From an uncultured Rhodospirillales bacterium (GTDB taxonomy: Bacteria > Pseudomonadota > Alphaproteobacteria > Kiloniellales > Kiloniellaceae): a stretch of 64,000 bases of DNA. The position numbers were made by a program, and so were the translations under genes. The stretch spans positions 1 to 64,000 of the forward strand of contig CAJXUS010000001.1 in assembly GCA_913060675.1 (NCBI GenBank), in the 5' to 3' direction. Shown piece after piece: positions 36,284 through 45,783 of the stretch. The notes beneath the pieces were generated by a model. It did no database searches. It was not told the DNA's origin and saw only the letters and a program-made list of their open reading frames with translations. How positions within the stretch are numbered: position 1 is the stretch's first letter; each line of letters opens with the position of its first letter.

Positions 36284-37441
36284 ATGGGCACTTTAATAGA
36301 GAATGGTGCGTCGCGTTCCAATGCGAGCGCTGCCACCGTTCAACAATACTACTCCTCTTCCTCCTGGATCGAAGGAAAGGCGGAAGAACAGCTCCAACAT
36401 GTCTCTCAACTCAATGGCGTACAAAAAGTCACGGCTTATCCAGACTTGCACCCAGGAAAGTATGGACCAGTTGGCTGTGCTATTCTCTCTGATCGGTTAT
36501 ATCCACAACTTATTGGCAACGATATCGGCTGTGGAATGTCGCTTTTTTCACTCGGCCTTCCTGCCAGAAAGCTAAAAGCAGAAAAAATCGCAAAGCGACT
36601 TCGTGTACTCGAAGGAGAATGGATCGGAAATGCTTGTGCGTTACTCGAAGAGAATAACCTGCCGCCCCAAGCCTTCCCTTCTTCTCTTGGAACAATAGGA
36701 GGCGGAAATCACTTTTGTGAACTCCAAACTGTTGCTGAAATCAATAACAGTGAACTTGCAAAAGAGGCAGGCCTTTCAAAAGACACAGTATGTCTTCTGG
36801 TACACTCCGGCTCACGCGGTTTCGGCATGCAGGTTTTCAGTTCCATCTTGAATGAACTTACAGCTGGCATAGATCCCCTAACAGAACAGGCCGAGAAATA
36901 CTTAATCTCTCATAATCACGCTGTTCAGTGGGCGCGCTTGAACCGCTACTTGATCGCAAGACGCGCTGCGGAAGCTCTTCGTTCGGATTTCAAATTGATC
37001 TCTGACTCCCCGCACAATTTGATAGAGAAATATCAGGGCAGTTACCTCCACCGCAAAGGAGCCGCAAAGGCAGATATACACTTAATCCCTCTAGCGGGAT
37101 CAAGAGATTCAATGAGCTACCTTCTATCTCCAGGAGAAAAAGTTTGCGACGCCCTGTCCTCACTTGCTCATGGCGCCGGGAGAAAATATGACCGTAGTTC
37201 TATGCATGGTCGGATCCGCAACAAAAAATCAGATCAAAAAAAATTACAGCGGACCTCCTTTGGTGGACATGTGGTTTGCGAAGACAAACACCTGTTAATC
37301 GAAGAGGCGCCAGAGGCCTACAAAAATGCAGCCTATGTTCTCAGAGATCTTGAGACTTTCAAGCTCGCAACATCGGTTGCAACTCTTCAGCCTCTGGTTA
37401 CCTTCAAAAAAGCAATGAGCAGAAAAGAGGAATACAGATGA
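36284..37441 (+). CDS. rtcB: RtcB-family RNA ligase (RtcB2 type)
   Basis: RtcB joins RNA 2',3'-cyclic phosphate and 5'-OH ends using GTP and manganese. The 385-residue protein keeps the metal ligands D80 and C83 in NDIGCGM, GGGNHF (138-143), HSGSRGFG (173-180), SHNHAVQWAR (208-217) and the guanylation histidine H295 in AHGAGRK. The short length fits the RtcB2 branch that pairs with PrfH. Its stop overlaps the prfH start by ATGA, so the two are translationally coupled. RtcB2-PrfH pairs are reported to rescue and repair ribosomes cut in the 16S decoding centre, for example by colicin E3. AAAGG lies 8 bases before the ATG inside the leader helix. Confidence 0.94.
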   Translation: MGTLIENGASRSNASAATVQQYYSSSSWIEGKAEEQLQHVSQLNGVQKVTAYPDLHPGKYGPVGCAILSDRLYPQLIGNDIGCGMSLFSLGLPARKLKAEKIAKRLRVLEGEWIGNACALLEENNLPPQAFPSSLGTIGGGNHFCELQTVAEINNSELAKEAGLSKDTVCLLVHSGSRGFGMQVFSSILNELTAGIDPLTEQAEKYLISHNHAVQWARLNRYLIARRAAEALRSDFKLISDSPHNLIEKYQGSYLHRKGAAKADIHLIPLAGSRDSMSYLLSPGEKVCDALSSLAHGAGRKYDRSSMHGRIRNKKSDQKKLQRTSFGGHVVCEDKHLLIEEAPEAYKNAAYVLRDLETFKLATSVATLQPLVTFKKAMSRKEEYR

Positions 37442-38073
37442 TGTCTTCTCCTCTTCGACTTCTTATCTCAAGTGGCAATGGCCCAACCGAGTGTCGGATA
37501 GCGGTTCGACATGTTGTTAAGGAAATTAGCAAAGAAGCAGAAAGTGCCGAAATTGATTTCGATGTGACAATCGTGGCTGAGCCAGACAAACACGGTCCGG
37601 TTTCTGCAGTGATATCCTTACATGGCGTCAATCAACGGGAATTTTTGAAGCGTTGGATCGGCACGATCCAATGGATATGCGAAAGCCCGGTTAGGCCCAA
37701 ACATCGGCGTCGAAACTGGTTTGTTGGTGTGTTCATGCTCGACCATCAACAGACGATCCCAAGTGTTCTTGATTTATCTGAAATACGTTTTGATACCTTT
37801 CGGGCTGGAGGCCCTGGGGGACAACATCAAAACACCACTGATTCAGCGGTAAGGGCTACACATATCAAAAGTGGGGTTGCAGTTGTAGTACGGGATCAAC
37901 GGTCCCAGCACCGCAACAAACAAGTCGCAATTGAACGTTTGGCTGAACAGATAACGCTACATCAAACTCTCAAGAATGCTCAGGCGCGCCGGAAAGAAAA
38001 CCTCCTTCACCATCAGCTTGAAAGAGGCAATCCGATACGTTGTTTCAAGGGAATAAAATTTAAAGAAGTCTAG
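37438..38073 (+). CDS. prfH: Peptide chain release factor H
   Basis: PrfH is a release-factor homologue that hydrolyses peptidyl-tRNA on damaged ribosomes. The 211-residue protein carries GGPGGQHQNTTDSAVRATH, with the catalytic GGQ at 127-129, and lacks the stop-codon-recognition domain of RF1/RF2. The basic tail with RRKENLLHHQLERG is typical. It overlaps rtcB by 4 bases. The pair forms one repair operon preceded by a structured leader and followed by a terminator. Confidence 0.94.
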   Translation: MMSSPLRLLISSGNGPTECRIAVRHVVKEISKEAESAEIDFDVTIVAEPDKHGPVSAVISLHGVNQREFLKRWIGTIQWICESPVRPKHRRRNWFVGVFMLDHQQTIPSVLDLSEIRFDTFRAGGPGGQHQNTTDSAVRATHIKSGVAVVVRDQRSQHRNKQVAIERLAEQITLHQTLKNAQARRKENLLHHQLERGNPIRCFKGIKFKEV

Positions 38074-38086
38074 GCACATTAAACTT

Positions 38087-38131
38087 AAGCATCGGTGTTG
38101 GAATTTGTATCAATGCCGATGCTTTTTATCT
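38087..38131 (+). terminator. Terminator after prfH
   Basis: AAGCATCGG (38087-38095) pairs with CCGATGCTT (38116-38124), followed by TTTATCTTTTTT. It lies between convergent prfH and the PH-like gene. Confidence 0.8.
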
Positions 38132-38135
38132 TTTT

Positions 38136-38630
38136 TCACGATTTTGTATGTCCCAATAATTGTTTAACAATCTCGGGTTCATCGACCCCATAGATAATAT
38201 CATTTTGCTCAGGCAATCGTATATCACTGCTGCCATCCAGGCGATCAACCCGTTCTATTATTTTGATATCAGAAAGGGAGTAGGATTTGTACTCAATGGG
38301 CCTCCCGGCTTCGAGGAGGTAAATTAGCCGGGAAGAGGTAATTGCATAATTCAGCCGCCGACCAAGATAATAAATCCAGGCCAATCGTAGGATCAGTGCC
38401 CCCAAAGACACAAAGAAAACAATCGCTATAACAGTCGAAAAAACCGAGAATACGACGCTCAAAGCACATAACAGCCCAAACCCTCCTGCCAGGGTTAGAA
38501 ACACCTTGGTAAGAGGAGACGAAAATTCATTTCGCCAAATTGTTTCAAAACGTGGACGGCCAAACCATTTGAGTTCTTCATCAAATCGGATCCCAGCCAG
38601 AACAAATTCTTCGAGATCTTCTTTATGCAC
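38136..38630 (-). CDS. Small PH-domain-like membrane protein
   Basis: The 164-residue protein has an N-terminal ILAG-like stretch (EELKWFGRPRFETIW), two membrane helices at about 42-90, and a soluble PH-like domain with NYAITSSRLIYLLEAG and LSDIKIIERVDRLDGSSDIRL. The element order matches the paralogue at 27580. It starts with GTG at 38630. Function is unknown. It converges on prfH and is divergent from nothing close. Confidence 0.7.
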   Translation of the reverse strand: MHKEDLEEFVLAGIRFDEELKWFGRPRFETIWRNEFSSPLTKVFLTLAGGFGLLCALSVVFSVFSTVIAIVFFVSLGALILRLAWIYYLGRRLNYAITSSRLIYLLEAGRPIEYKSYSLSDIKIIERVDRLDGSSDIRLPEQNDIIYGVDEPEIVKQLLGHTKS

Positions 38631-38720
38631 GAGGCCATCTTTCTATTGTCGGGCAAATACGGGGAACATACGCCCCTCAAAAAAAAGCCACGATAGTTTA
38701 TTCTGAACTCAAGGCAATAA

Positions 38721-38755
38721 AAACCCGGCTATAAATCATCATAGCCGGGTTTTTA
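38721..38755 (-). terminator. Terminator of putA
   Basis: AAACCCGGCTAT (38721-38732) pairs with ATAGCCGGGTTT (38741-38752) around an 8-base loop, with A/T-runs on both sides, just past the putA stop. Confidence 0.88.
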
Positions 38756-38780
38756 AATATCATGTGCACTTAAACCTAAA

Positions 38781-41700
38781 TCATAGGGTCATTAAGGAGG
38801 TATTCCCACCTGCTGCAGTTGTGTCGATGGAAATCGAGTGCTCGGTTGCAAAACGGTGGAGATAACGGGGGCCACCAGCCTTTGGTCCCGTTCCAGACAG
38901 ACCCATACCGCCAAATGGTTGGACGCCGACAATTGCGCCGATCTGATTTCGGTTTACATAGGTGTTACCGACACGAACTCGCCGACTAATATAGTCCACC
39001 GTCTCATCAATCCGACTATGGATACCGAGGGTCAGACCAAAGCCAGAGCCGTTGATCTGATCTATGATGTTGTCCAACTCAGAAGCTTTATAACGAATGA
39101 CGTGCAGCACTGGTCCAAAGACTTCCTTTTGCAAGACGTGCAATCCTGCAATTTCAAATGCGGCCGGGGCGACATAAGTCCCATGAGATACATTAGTCGG
39201 CAGAGGCAATTCGCGAACAAGTTTAGCTTCTTTTTTCATGCGGTCGATATGATTTTGAAGCATTAGGCGTGCCTCTTCATCAATTACCGGACCGACATCG
39301 GTTGAAAGTTCAGATGAATCACCCAAACCAAGCTCATCCATTGCTCCGGCCAACATGGTAAGAATTTTATCTGCTACGTCTTCTTGTAGGAAAAGAACAC
39401 GCAAAGCTGAACAACGTTGTCCCGCAGACTGGAAGGAAGATGCCAAAACATCACGGATAATCTGTTCCGGTAGAGCGGTTGAATCGACAATCATGGCATT
39501 TTGACCACCTGTCTCGGCAATCAAGGGAACGATTTCACCATCGCGAGCGGCCAAAGCGCGCTGGATCAGCTTTGCCGTATCCGTCGACCCTGTAAAAGCA
39601 ACCCCCTTAATGCGTGGATCAGACAGTAACGGTCCGGCAACAGTTGGCCCATCTCCTGGCAAAAGATGAAGGACATCACCAGGAATGCCTGCACGATGAA
39701 AAAGCTTAATCGCAGCAGCAGCAATTAAACCCGTTTGCTCAGCAGGCTTTGCGATAACGGTGTTACCCGCAGCCAATGCCGCAGAGATTTGCCCGAGGAA
39801 AATAGCCAACGGAAAATTCCAAGGGCTTATGCATAAGAATACACCACGACCATGAAGGGATAGCTCATTCCGCTCCCCGGTTGGCCCAGGCATAACTAGA
39901 GGTTCAGCAAAATCCTGCCGAGCCTTCACGCCGTAATATCTACAAAAATCAACAGCTTCTCTAATCTCGGCAATAGCATCAGCAGTGGTTTTCCCTGCTT
40001 CGCGCATACATATCGACATTAACTCCGCTGTGTTCTCTTCCATGAGATCTGCCATACGATCCAGGTGATCGGCACGCTCCCCCGCGGGGGTTTGGTCCCA
40101 ATCCCACCAGGCACGATCAGCACGCGCGAGAGCTTGCTCGGCTTGCTCTTTCGATGCCCAGGCAATTTCACCCACTTTATTTCGACGATCACTTGGCGAC
40201 GTGACTGTATGGTTAACACCAGCTTGCTCTACACCGCCAATAATTGGCGCGCCGTTCCATCCCGTGCTTGCGAATTTCTTGACTTGTGATCCAAGCTCAG
40301 CAAGCTTTACAGCATCCGACAAATCCAGCCCCTTGGAATTGTGACGCTCTGTTCCGTAGAGATGAAGAGGCAAAGGAATTTGTGGGTGTGGAATATTAAA
40401 GAGACTTTTGGCCTTTAAAACTGGATCTGTGATGATTTCGTCTATGGGGAGCTTTTCATCTTGAATTCTGTTCACAAACGAAGAGTTCGCTCCGTTTTCC
40501 AGCAGACGTCGAACAAGATATGCCAAGAGATCTTCGTGGCTTCCGACAGGGGCATATATGCGAACAGGATGGCCTTTTCCGCTTTTGCCAACAACCTGTT
40601 CATAGAGAGCTTCGCCCATGCCGTGCAAGCGTTGAAATTCAAAATCCTGCTCGGGTCCAGCCATTTCGAGAACAGACGCAACTGTATGCGCATTATGACT
40701 GGCAAATTGTGGGTAAAAGGCTTCTGGGTCTGCCAACATTTTACGGGCACAAGCCAGGTAAGAAACATCCGTTGAAACCTTCCGGGTATAGACAGGATAA
40801 CCTTCCTGGCCTTCTTCTTGGGCAATTTTGATTTCAGTATCCCAATAGGCCCCCTTTACAAGACGAACCATGAGACGTCGCCCATGGCGATGCGCCATGT
40901 CGGCAAGCCAGTCAATAACGTAAGGAGAACGTTTTTGATAAGCTTGAACAGCCAAGCCTAGTCCATTCCATCCCTTGAGATCCGGATCACCTGACACCGC
41001 TTCGAGCACATCAAGAGAAATCTCAAGACGATCAGCTTCTTCTGCGTCGACGGTCAATCCGATATCATACTTCTTGGCAGCCAGTGCCAACTCTTTAAGG
41101 CGCGGCACCACTTCGCTCATCACACGATCCCGGTGGCTAAACTCATACCGAGGATGGATTGCTGAGAGCTTAATGGAAATCCCTGGCGAGTTAATAGCGC
41201 CACGTCCGTTGGCTGCCTTACCAATTCCCTCAATAGCAACACGGTAAGCTTCGAAATAGCGGTCAGCATCCGGCATGGTTCGAGCACCCTCGCCCAACAT
41301 GTCGTAGGAATAGCGATAGCCTTTTTTCTCATCCTCAACGGCGCGATCAAGAGCCTCTTTAATGCTCCGCCCCATGACAAACTGACGGCCCAAAATTTTC
41401 ATCGCCTGACGCACGGCTTTACGAATAACGGGCTCGCCGCTTTTTTGAACCATGCGATGAAAAAGGCCAGAAAAATCTTTGCTTTCTTCTTTTTTGATAT
41501 TTACCACCCGACCGGTCAACATCAAGGCCCAGGTCGAGGCGTTTACAAACATGGAATCACTATGGCCAAGGTGCGCTTTCCAATCCGCGGATGTAAGCTT
41601 GTCACGAATGAGCCGATCAATGGTTAGGCTATCCGGCACCCGCAAAAGAGCTTCGGCCAAGCACATCAGAACAACGCCTTCTTTGGATGAAAGCTCAAAC

Positions 41701-41939
41701 TCGTGCATGAAAGCATCAATACCGCCATGGCCAATCCGAGACTTGCGCACTTCCTTGACCAAATCCCGTGCCCGGGCTGAGATCCGATCAAGAGCATCAC
41801 TTGGCAAATCCAACGAACTGATCAGGGCCTTCACAGCCTCACTTTCATCCATACGATATGCATCGCGTAGGGCAGCTAACAGAGGAGTGGCATTTGCCAG
41901 TTGCTTATCAATAATCATTTCTTTATTCCCAGAAACCAC
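38781..41939 (-). CDS. putA: Bifunctional proline dehydrogenase / glutamate semialdehyde dehydrogenase PutA
   Basis: PutA oxidises proline to glutamate in two steps. The N-terminal half is the FAD-dependent proline dehydrogenase, with RLVKGAYWDTEIK and the following SHNAHT; the C-terminal half is the NAD-dependent aldehyde dehydrogenase with SPWNFPL, GSTDTA, ETGGQNAM and the catalytic cysteine in SAGQRCSALRV. At 1052 residues it lacks the N-terminal ribbon-helix-helix DNA-binding domain of E. coli PutA, so regulation must come from outside, namely the divergent Lrp gene. The start is GTG at 41939 or ATG at 41918. A terminator follows. Confidence 0.96.
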   Translation of the reverse strand: MVSGNKEMIIDKQLANATPLLAALRDAYRMDESEAVKALISSLDLPSDALDRISARARDLVKEVRKSRIGHGGIDAFMHEFELSSKEGVVLMCLAEALLRVPDSLTIDRLIRDKLTSADWKAHLGHSDSMFVNASTWALMLTGRVVNIKKEESKDFSGLFHRMVQKSGEPVIRKAVRQAMKILGRQFVMGRSIKEALDRAVEDEKKGYRYSYDMLGEGARTMPDADRYFEAYRVAIEGIGKAANGRGAINSPGISIKLSAIHPRYEFSHRDRVMSEVVPRLKELALAAKKYDIGLTVDAEEADRLEISLDVLEAVSGDPDLKGWNGLGLAVQAYQKRSPYVIDWLADMAHRHGRRLMVRLVKGAYWDTEIKIAQEEGQEGYPVYTRKVSTDVSYLACARKMLADPEAFYPQFASHNAHTVASVLEMAGPEQDFEFQRLHGMGEALYEQVVGKSGKGHPVRIYAPVGSHEDLLAYLVRRLLENGANSSFVNRIQDEKLPIDEIITDPVLKAKSLFNIPHPQIPLPLHLYGTERHNSKGLDLSDAVKLAELGSQVKKFASTGWNGAPIIGGVEQAGVNHTVTSPSDRRNKVGEIAWASKEQAEQALARADRAWWDWDQTPAGERADHLDRMADLMEENTAELMSICMREAGKTTADAIAEIREAVDFCRYYGVKARQDFAEPLVMPGPTGERNELSLHGRGVFLCISPWNFPLAIFLGQISAALAAGNTVIAKPAEQTGLIAAAAIKLFHRAGIPGDVLHLLPGDGPTVAGPLLSDPRIKGVAFTGSTDTAKLIQRALAARDGEIVPLIAETGGQNAMIVDSTALPEQIIRDVLASSFQSAGQRCSALRVLFLQEDVADKILTMLAGAMDELGLGDSSELSTDVGPVIDEEARLMLQNHIDRMKKEAKLVRELPLPTNVSHGTYVAPAAFEIAGLHVLQKEVFGPVLHVIRYKASELDNIIDQINGSGFGLTLGIHSRIDETVDYISRRVRVGNTYVNRNQIGAIVGVQPFGGMGLSGTGPKAGGPRYLHRFATEHSISIDTTAAGGNTSLMTL

Positions 41940-41991
41940 ATTTGCGTGAGTTTTGTTGAACTTTTCTGGATACTATTTTACGCCTATGACA

Positions 41992-42005
41992 GTAGGATGT
42001 CCTAC
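41992..42005. promoter_or_regulatory. Palindrome between putA and its Lrp regulator
   Basis: GTAGGA (41992-41997) and TCCTAC (42000-42005) form a perfect inverted repeat with a 2-base centre, midway between divergent putA and the lrp-type gene. It is a candidate PutR operator. Confidence 0.5.
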
Positions 42006-42069
42006 CAAAGTTCAAATATTATTAGCATTATCTCTAGTAATTGATCATTTATGCAGTTATATCTTCTGA

Positions 42070-42549
42070 ATGAGTGAACGTAAACTTGATCGAATTGATC
42101 GGAATATACTGCGGGTCCTTCAAGAGGACGGCCGCATTTCAAATGTCGAGTTGGCTCGGCAAGTCAACCTGAGCCCGACCCCGTGCCTAGAGCGGGTCCG
42201 AAGGCTTGAACAAAGTAATTATATCAAAGGTTATATGGCGTGGCTTAACCCGGCGCGTATTAATGCTAATTTGCTGGTGTTCGTACAGATTACTTTAGAA
42301 AAAACAACTTCAGCCGCTTTTGAAGAATTTAGACGCTCGATATTACAGATCCCTGAAGTCCTTGAGTGTCACATGGTTTCTGGCGGTTTCGACTACCTTA
42401 TCAAAGTTAGAGCAGCAGATATGGCTGAGTATCGTGGAATTTTAGGTGATAAGCTCGCTGCGACGACGGGTGTCTCCCAAACACATAGTTACGTGGTAAT
42501 GGAAGAAGTAAAAAACACCAATATATTGCCGATAAAGGATAACTTCTAA
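42070..42549 (+). CDS. putR: Lrp/AsnC family regulator, probable PutR
   Basis: The 159-residue protein has an N-terminal winged helix-turn-helix (ILRVLQEDGRISNVELARQVNLSPTPCLERVRRL) and a C-terminal RAM ligand-binding domain (VLECHMVSGGFDYLIKVRAADM). Lrp-type PutR proteins activate putA in response to proline in alphaproteobacteria, and the divergent position next to putA supports this role. A hotdog thioesterase gene follows 29 bases later on the same strand. Confidence 0.88.
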   Translation: MSERKLDRIDRNILRVLQEDGRISNVELARQVNLSPTPCLERVRRLEQSNYIKGYMAWLNPARINANLLVFVQITLEKTTSAAFEEFRRSILQIPEVLECHMVSGGFDYLIKVRAADMAEYRGILGDKLAATTGVSQTHSYVVMEEVKNTNILPIKDNF

Positions 42550-42578
42550 TGAGTATCAGGACCTGAGAGGACGATGTA

Positions 42579-42995
42579 ATGGTTAGCTCGAAAGATATGG
42601 ATATATCCGTAGAAATTGATGGCCCCAGCAATTTTGGCCAACACATCGGCTATAGCTTAACTGAATGGTCAGAGGGACAAGCAACGGTTTCCCTGACCAT
42701 TGATGAATGTCACCGTAACAGAGCCGGGATCATGCATGGCGGGGTCCTTGCCACCTTGATAGATACCGCTTGCGGATATGCCATTATTCACAATTCTGAT
42801 CCTGCTAAACAACGAAAAGCGGTAACCTTGTCACTCAGTACGCAATTTACTGCCGCAGCAAATGTAGGGGATCACCTTAAAGCCGTGGGCGTCCTCAAAG
42901 GCGGCGGAAAACATATCAAGTTTTTATCTTGTGAAGTTCGCAATCAGTCCGGCCAATTGGTTGGCCAAGGTGAAGCGGTGATGAAGATCTTTTAA
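42579..42995 (+). CDS. PaaI-family hotdog thioesterase
   Basis: The 138-residue protein has the hotdog signature NRAGIMHGGVLATLIDTACGYA, with the active-site aspartate in TLIDTA and the HGG turn. Such enzymes hydrolyse acyl- or aryl-CoA thioesters. The ATG follows GAGAGGACGATGTA. It is downstream of the lrp-type gene and may be co-transcribed, though a functional link with proline use is not obvious. Confidence 0.88.
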   Translation: MVSSKDMDISVEIDGPSNFGQHIGYSLTEWSEGQATVSLTIDECHRNRAGIMHGGVLATLIDTACGYAIIHNSDPAKQRKAVTLSLSTQFTAAANVGDHLKAVGVLKGGGKHIKFLSCEVRNQSGQLVGQGEAVMKIF

Positions 42996-42998
42996 ACG

Positions 42999-43490
42999 TC
43001 AGGAAATTTTATCATCAACAGGAGCGACGATTACAACCAGTCGGCTTATGACCCCGGCCCCATCACAAAACGGAAAGCATCCCCGGTAAATATCAATAAA
43101 AGCACGCTCAGATCGGGGAACCGGGCTCAAGGTGTATGAAGGGCGCCTTTCTTGGGCCACCATTTCCATTTCTTCCCATTTTGCCTTGGCCATTTCAGGA
43201 TCGAAGGCCTCAGCCAAAGATTTACCCATCGTATTAATTCCAGAAGCTTCAACAATCCGCTGACCTTCCAGCTTTATCACATGCCCCTCAGGATTAGGCC
43301 CAATACGTTGCATTACCATTGTCCAGGGGAGTATTTTCCGGATCGCGACGGGATCAAAATCTGACCAAAAGGGGACTGGGGACTGCTCGGATCCTCGCAC
43401 TCCTTCGCATGGCAAATTCATGAAATATTTTGCCATAAAAAAAACCGGACTATCTTCCGGGATTTCTTTCAGATCCAACATTTGGTACAT
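42999..43490 (-). CDS. PAS_5-type sensory domain protein
   Basis: The 163-residue protein resembles the alphaproteobacterial PAS_5 family (PF07310): YFMNLPCEGVRGSEQSPVPFWSDFDPVAIRKILPW at residues 22-56, then a PAS-like core ending in GCFPFCDGAGVISRLVVIVAPVD. There is no output domain, membrane helix or signal. It converges on the thioesterase gene with only 3 bases between the stops. Its ligand and partner are unknown. Confidence 0.8.
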   Translation of the reverse strand: MYQMLDLKEIPEDSPVFFMAKYFMNLPCEGVRGSEQSPVPFWSDFDPVAIRKILPWTMVMQRIGPNPEGHVIKLEGQRIVEASGINTMGKSLAEAFDPEMAKAKWEEMEMVAQERRPSYTLSPVPRSERAFIDIYRGCFPFCDGAGVISRLVVIVAPVDDKIS

Positions 43491-43683
43491 TTAAAAAAAC
43501 CATTTCTGGAAACCAAACCTGCAAAGACATTTCACGGCTTAGCCCCTATTTCGCACAAGTATATAAGTATTACAGGACTCAGCGAAACAAACTAATAGTT
43601 GAAGCCCCAATTAACCTGCCTCAAATCAAGGCATCGTTATAAGAATACATTTCAAATTCTCATTTAACCTCTAGGTCCTGCGC

Positions 43684-44628
43684 CTAGCTCTCGCCGCCAA
43701 ACCAGGCTGCCATTTTTGCTGTTTCTGCATTAGCAAATTGAGAAATTAGCTGTCGCATCCAGATATTACCGGCATCTCTGTCTTGCCGGGTGTGCCAAAG
43801 TAGAGATATCGGCGCAGGTTCCACCTCAATTGATAGCGGTATGATTGTAAGCTCCCCTGCCCGAACGGCGCTTGCCACAACAGATTGAGGAGTGACACAA
43901 ACCAAATTACTATCTTTGAGAATAGAGGGGATGAGCGAAAAATGATTAACCGTCATCGCGATCTTTCGCTTCAAACCTTGTTGAGCAAGCGCATCATCGA
44001 CATTACCCCGGGCCTCGCCTGACAACGATACCATCAGATGATCCTCAGCGAGATAATTCTCTAACGGCAACACTCCCTTTGAATCAAGTGATTTCAATAT
44101 CTTATGATTCGGCCGAACAGCACAAACTAACTTATTACAAAAGAGCCAAGAAGAGCGGACCTGTTTATGTTGTCCCACATAATAATGTACTGCCAAATCG
44201 ATCGAAGCTTCTAACAGTAATTCTTCGGTATTGCGATGAATAGGGACGGAATGAATTGAAATATTCGGCGCTTGCGTTTCGATCGCTCTTCGCAACGGCA
44301 GCCATATCATATCCACGGGATGTTCGGTTAGCCCAACCCGAAACACCCGCTTGGAGGTAGAGGGATCAAACACGCTATCCGTCGTTACTTGTCGAATTTC
44401 AAGCAACGCATTACGAGTTTGGTGCCAAAGATTTTCAGCATGAGGCGTTGGTTTAATACCCCGGCCGCTTTTCACAAAAAGAGGATCATTCCAAACCTGC
44501 CTCATGCGTGCCACCGCGTTAGAAACGGCAGGCTGGGTCATCCCAATTCTATTTGCCGCTCCTGTAATGGAACGCTCCGTCATAACCGCATCAAAAACCA
44601 CCAAAAGATTTAAATCAACATTCGACAT
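43684..44628 (-). CDS. LysR family transcriptional regulator
   Basis: The protein (314 residues from ATG 44628, behind GAGGTGCTG) has an N-terminal LysR helix-turn-helix (RSITGAANRIGMTQPAVSNAVARMRQVWNDPLFVKSG) and a C-terminal substrate-binding domain. The sequence SKRVFRVGLTEHPVDMIWLPLRR fits the LysR NodD/NahR-like subgroup. It is divergent from the oxidoreductase at 44756, its probable target. Confidence 0.9.
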   Translation of the reverse strand: MSNVDLNLLVVFDAVMTERSITGAANRIGMTQPAVSNAVARMRQVWNDPLFVKSGRGIKPTPHAENLWHQTRNALLEIRQVTTDSVFDPSTSKRVFRVGLTEHPVDMIWLPLRRAIETQAPNISIHSVPIHRNTEELLLEASIDLAVHYYVGQHKQVRSSWLFCNKLVCAVRPNHKILKSLDSKGVLPLENYLAEDHLMVSLSGEARGNVDDALAQQGLKRKIAMTVNHFSLIPSILKDSNLVCVTPQSVVASAVRAGELTIIPLSIEVEPAPISLLWHTRQDRDAGNIWMRQLISQFANAETAKMAAWFGGES

Positions 44629-44755
44629 CAGCACCTCAAACACATTCACAATCAATATGATTACTATACAAACAATAAATTAGAGATATGAAAAGATATT
44701 TCCTATCTTCAGGTCGACACCGATTTAAACGCCTATTTCAATATTGGAGAAAATC

Positions 44756-45760
44756 ATGAAAGCCTGGAAAGTCGTCCCCGACACCAAACAGTTAAACCTT
44801 CAACAACAAGAAGTTACCGTCGGAGAACCGGCAGCAGGTGAAGTGCGGGTGCGCATTCGAGCAACCTCGCTAAACAAACGTGATCTCATGGTCGCCAATG
44901 GCACTTACCCAGGGGTAAAAGAAGGAGGCCTTATTCCTTTATCTGACGGCGCTGGAGAAATTATCGCATTAGGCCAAGGCGTAAACACTCTCGCACTTGG
45001 TGACCGTGTCGCCAATCTATTCTGGCGTGACTGGATGGATGGTGATGCATCCCCTGATGGCGTTGCTATGGGAGGGGCCATTGATGGGGTTCTTGCCGAT
45101 GAAGTGATTTTACCTGCCCATGCCCTGATCAAGATACCAGATTTTCTCAGCTTTGAAGAAGCCGCTACTTTACCTTGTGCAGCCCTGACGGCGTGGAATG
45201 CGCTTATGGAAACGGGCAATCTGAAACCGGGTCAAACCGTACTAACATTGGGAACAGGGGGCGTCTCACTCTTTGCTCTTCAATTTGCCAAAGCAGCAGG
45301 AGCTAAAGTCATCATCACATCGAGTAGCGAAGAAAAGTTGACCCGCGCCAAAGAAATGGGCGCAGATATCGGCATCAATTATCGAACAACACCAAACTGG
45401 GCTGACGAAGTGCTCAGCCTTACGGGTGGCCACGGTGCAGATGTCGTTATTGAAACTGGTGGTCCCGGCACCTTGAACCAATCTCTGCAGGCTGCGGCAT
45501 ATAATGGCGAGGTAACCATGATCGGTGTGCAGGCTGGAATTGGCGAAAACATCTCCCCGTTGCCAATTCTCTTCAAGAAATTACGCCTGCAAGGCATCAT
45601 GGTTGGAAACAGGAAAATGTTCGAAAATATGCTCGAGCAGATCGCAAAACATGATATTCGCCCCGTTGTAGATCAGGTTTTCAACTTCGAAGATACGCCA
45701 AAGGCTTTCCAAACCATGGAAGCTGCAAGCCACTTCGGTAAAATCGCAATCGTAAATTAA
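44756..45760 (+). CDS. MDR-type NAD(P)-dependent oxidoreductase (quinone reductase-like)
   Basis: The 334-residue medium-chain dehydrogenase has the N-terminal GroES-like fold and the nucleotide motif LGTGGVSLFALQFAKAAGAKVI near residue 165. The position of the first catalytic zinc ligand is an asparagine (TSLNKRDLMV), and no cysteine quartet for structural zinc is seen, so it is a zinc-free quinone- or enal-reductase type. The ATG at 44756 has GGAGAAAATC upstream. It is divergent from a LysR gene. Confidence 0.88.
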   Translation: MKAWKVVPDTKQLNLQQQEVTVGEPAAGEVRVRIRATSLNKRDLMVANGTYPGVKEGGLIPLSDGAGEIIALGQGVNTLALGDRVANLFWRDWMDGDASPDGVAMGGAIDGVLADEVILPAHALIKIPDFLSFEEAATLPCAALTAWNALMETGNLKPGQTVLTLGTGGVSLFALQFAKAAGAKVIITSSSEEKLTRAKEMGADIGINYRTTPNWADEVLSLTGGHGADVVIETGGPGTLNQSLQAAAYNGEVTMIGVQAGIGENISPLPILFKKLRLQGIMVGNRKMFENMLEQIAKHDIRPVVDQVFNFEDTPKAFQTMEAASHFGKIAIVN

Positions 45761-45783
45761 ACCCGGTATTGACTATATACCGC

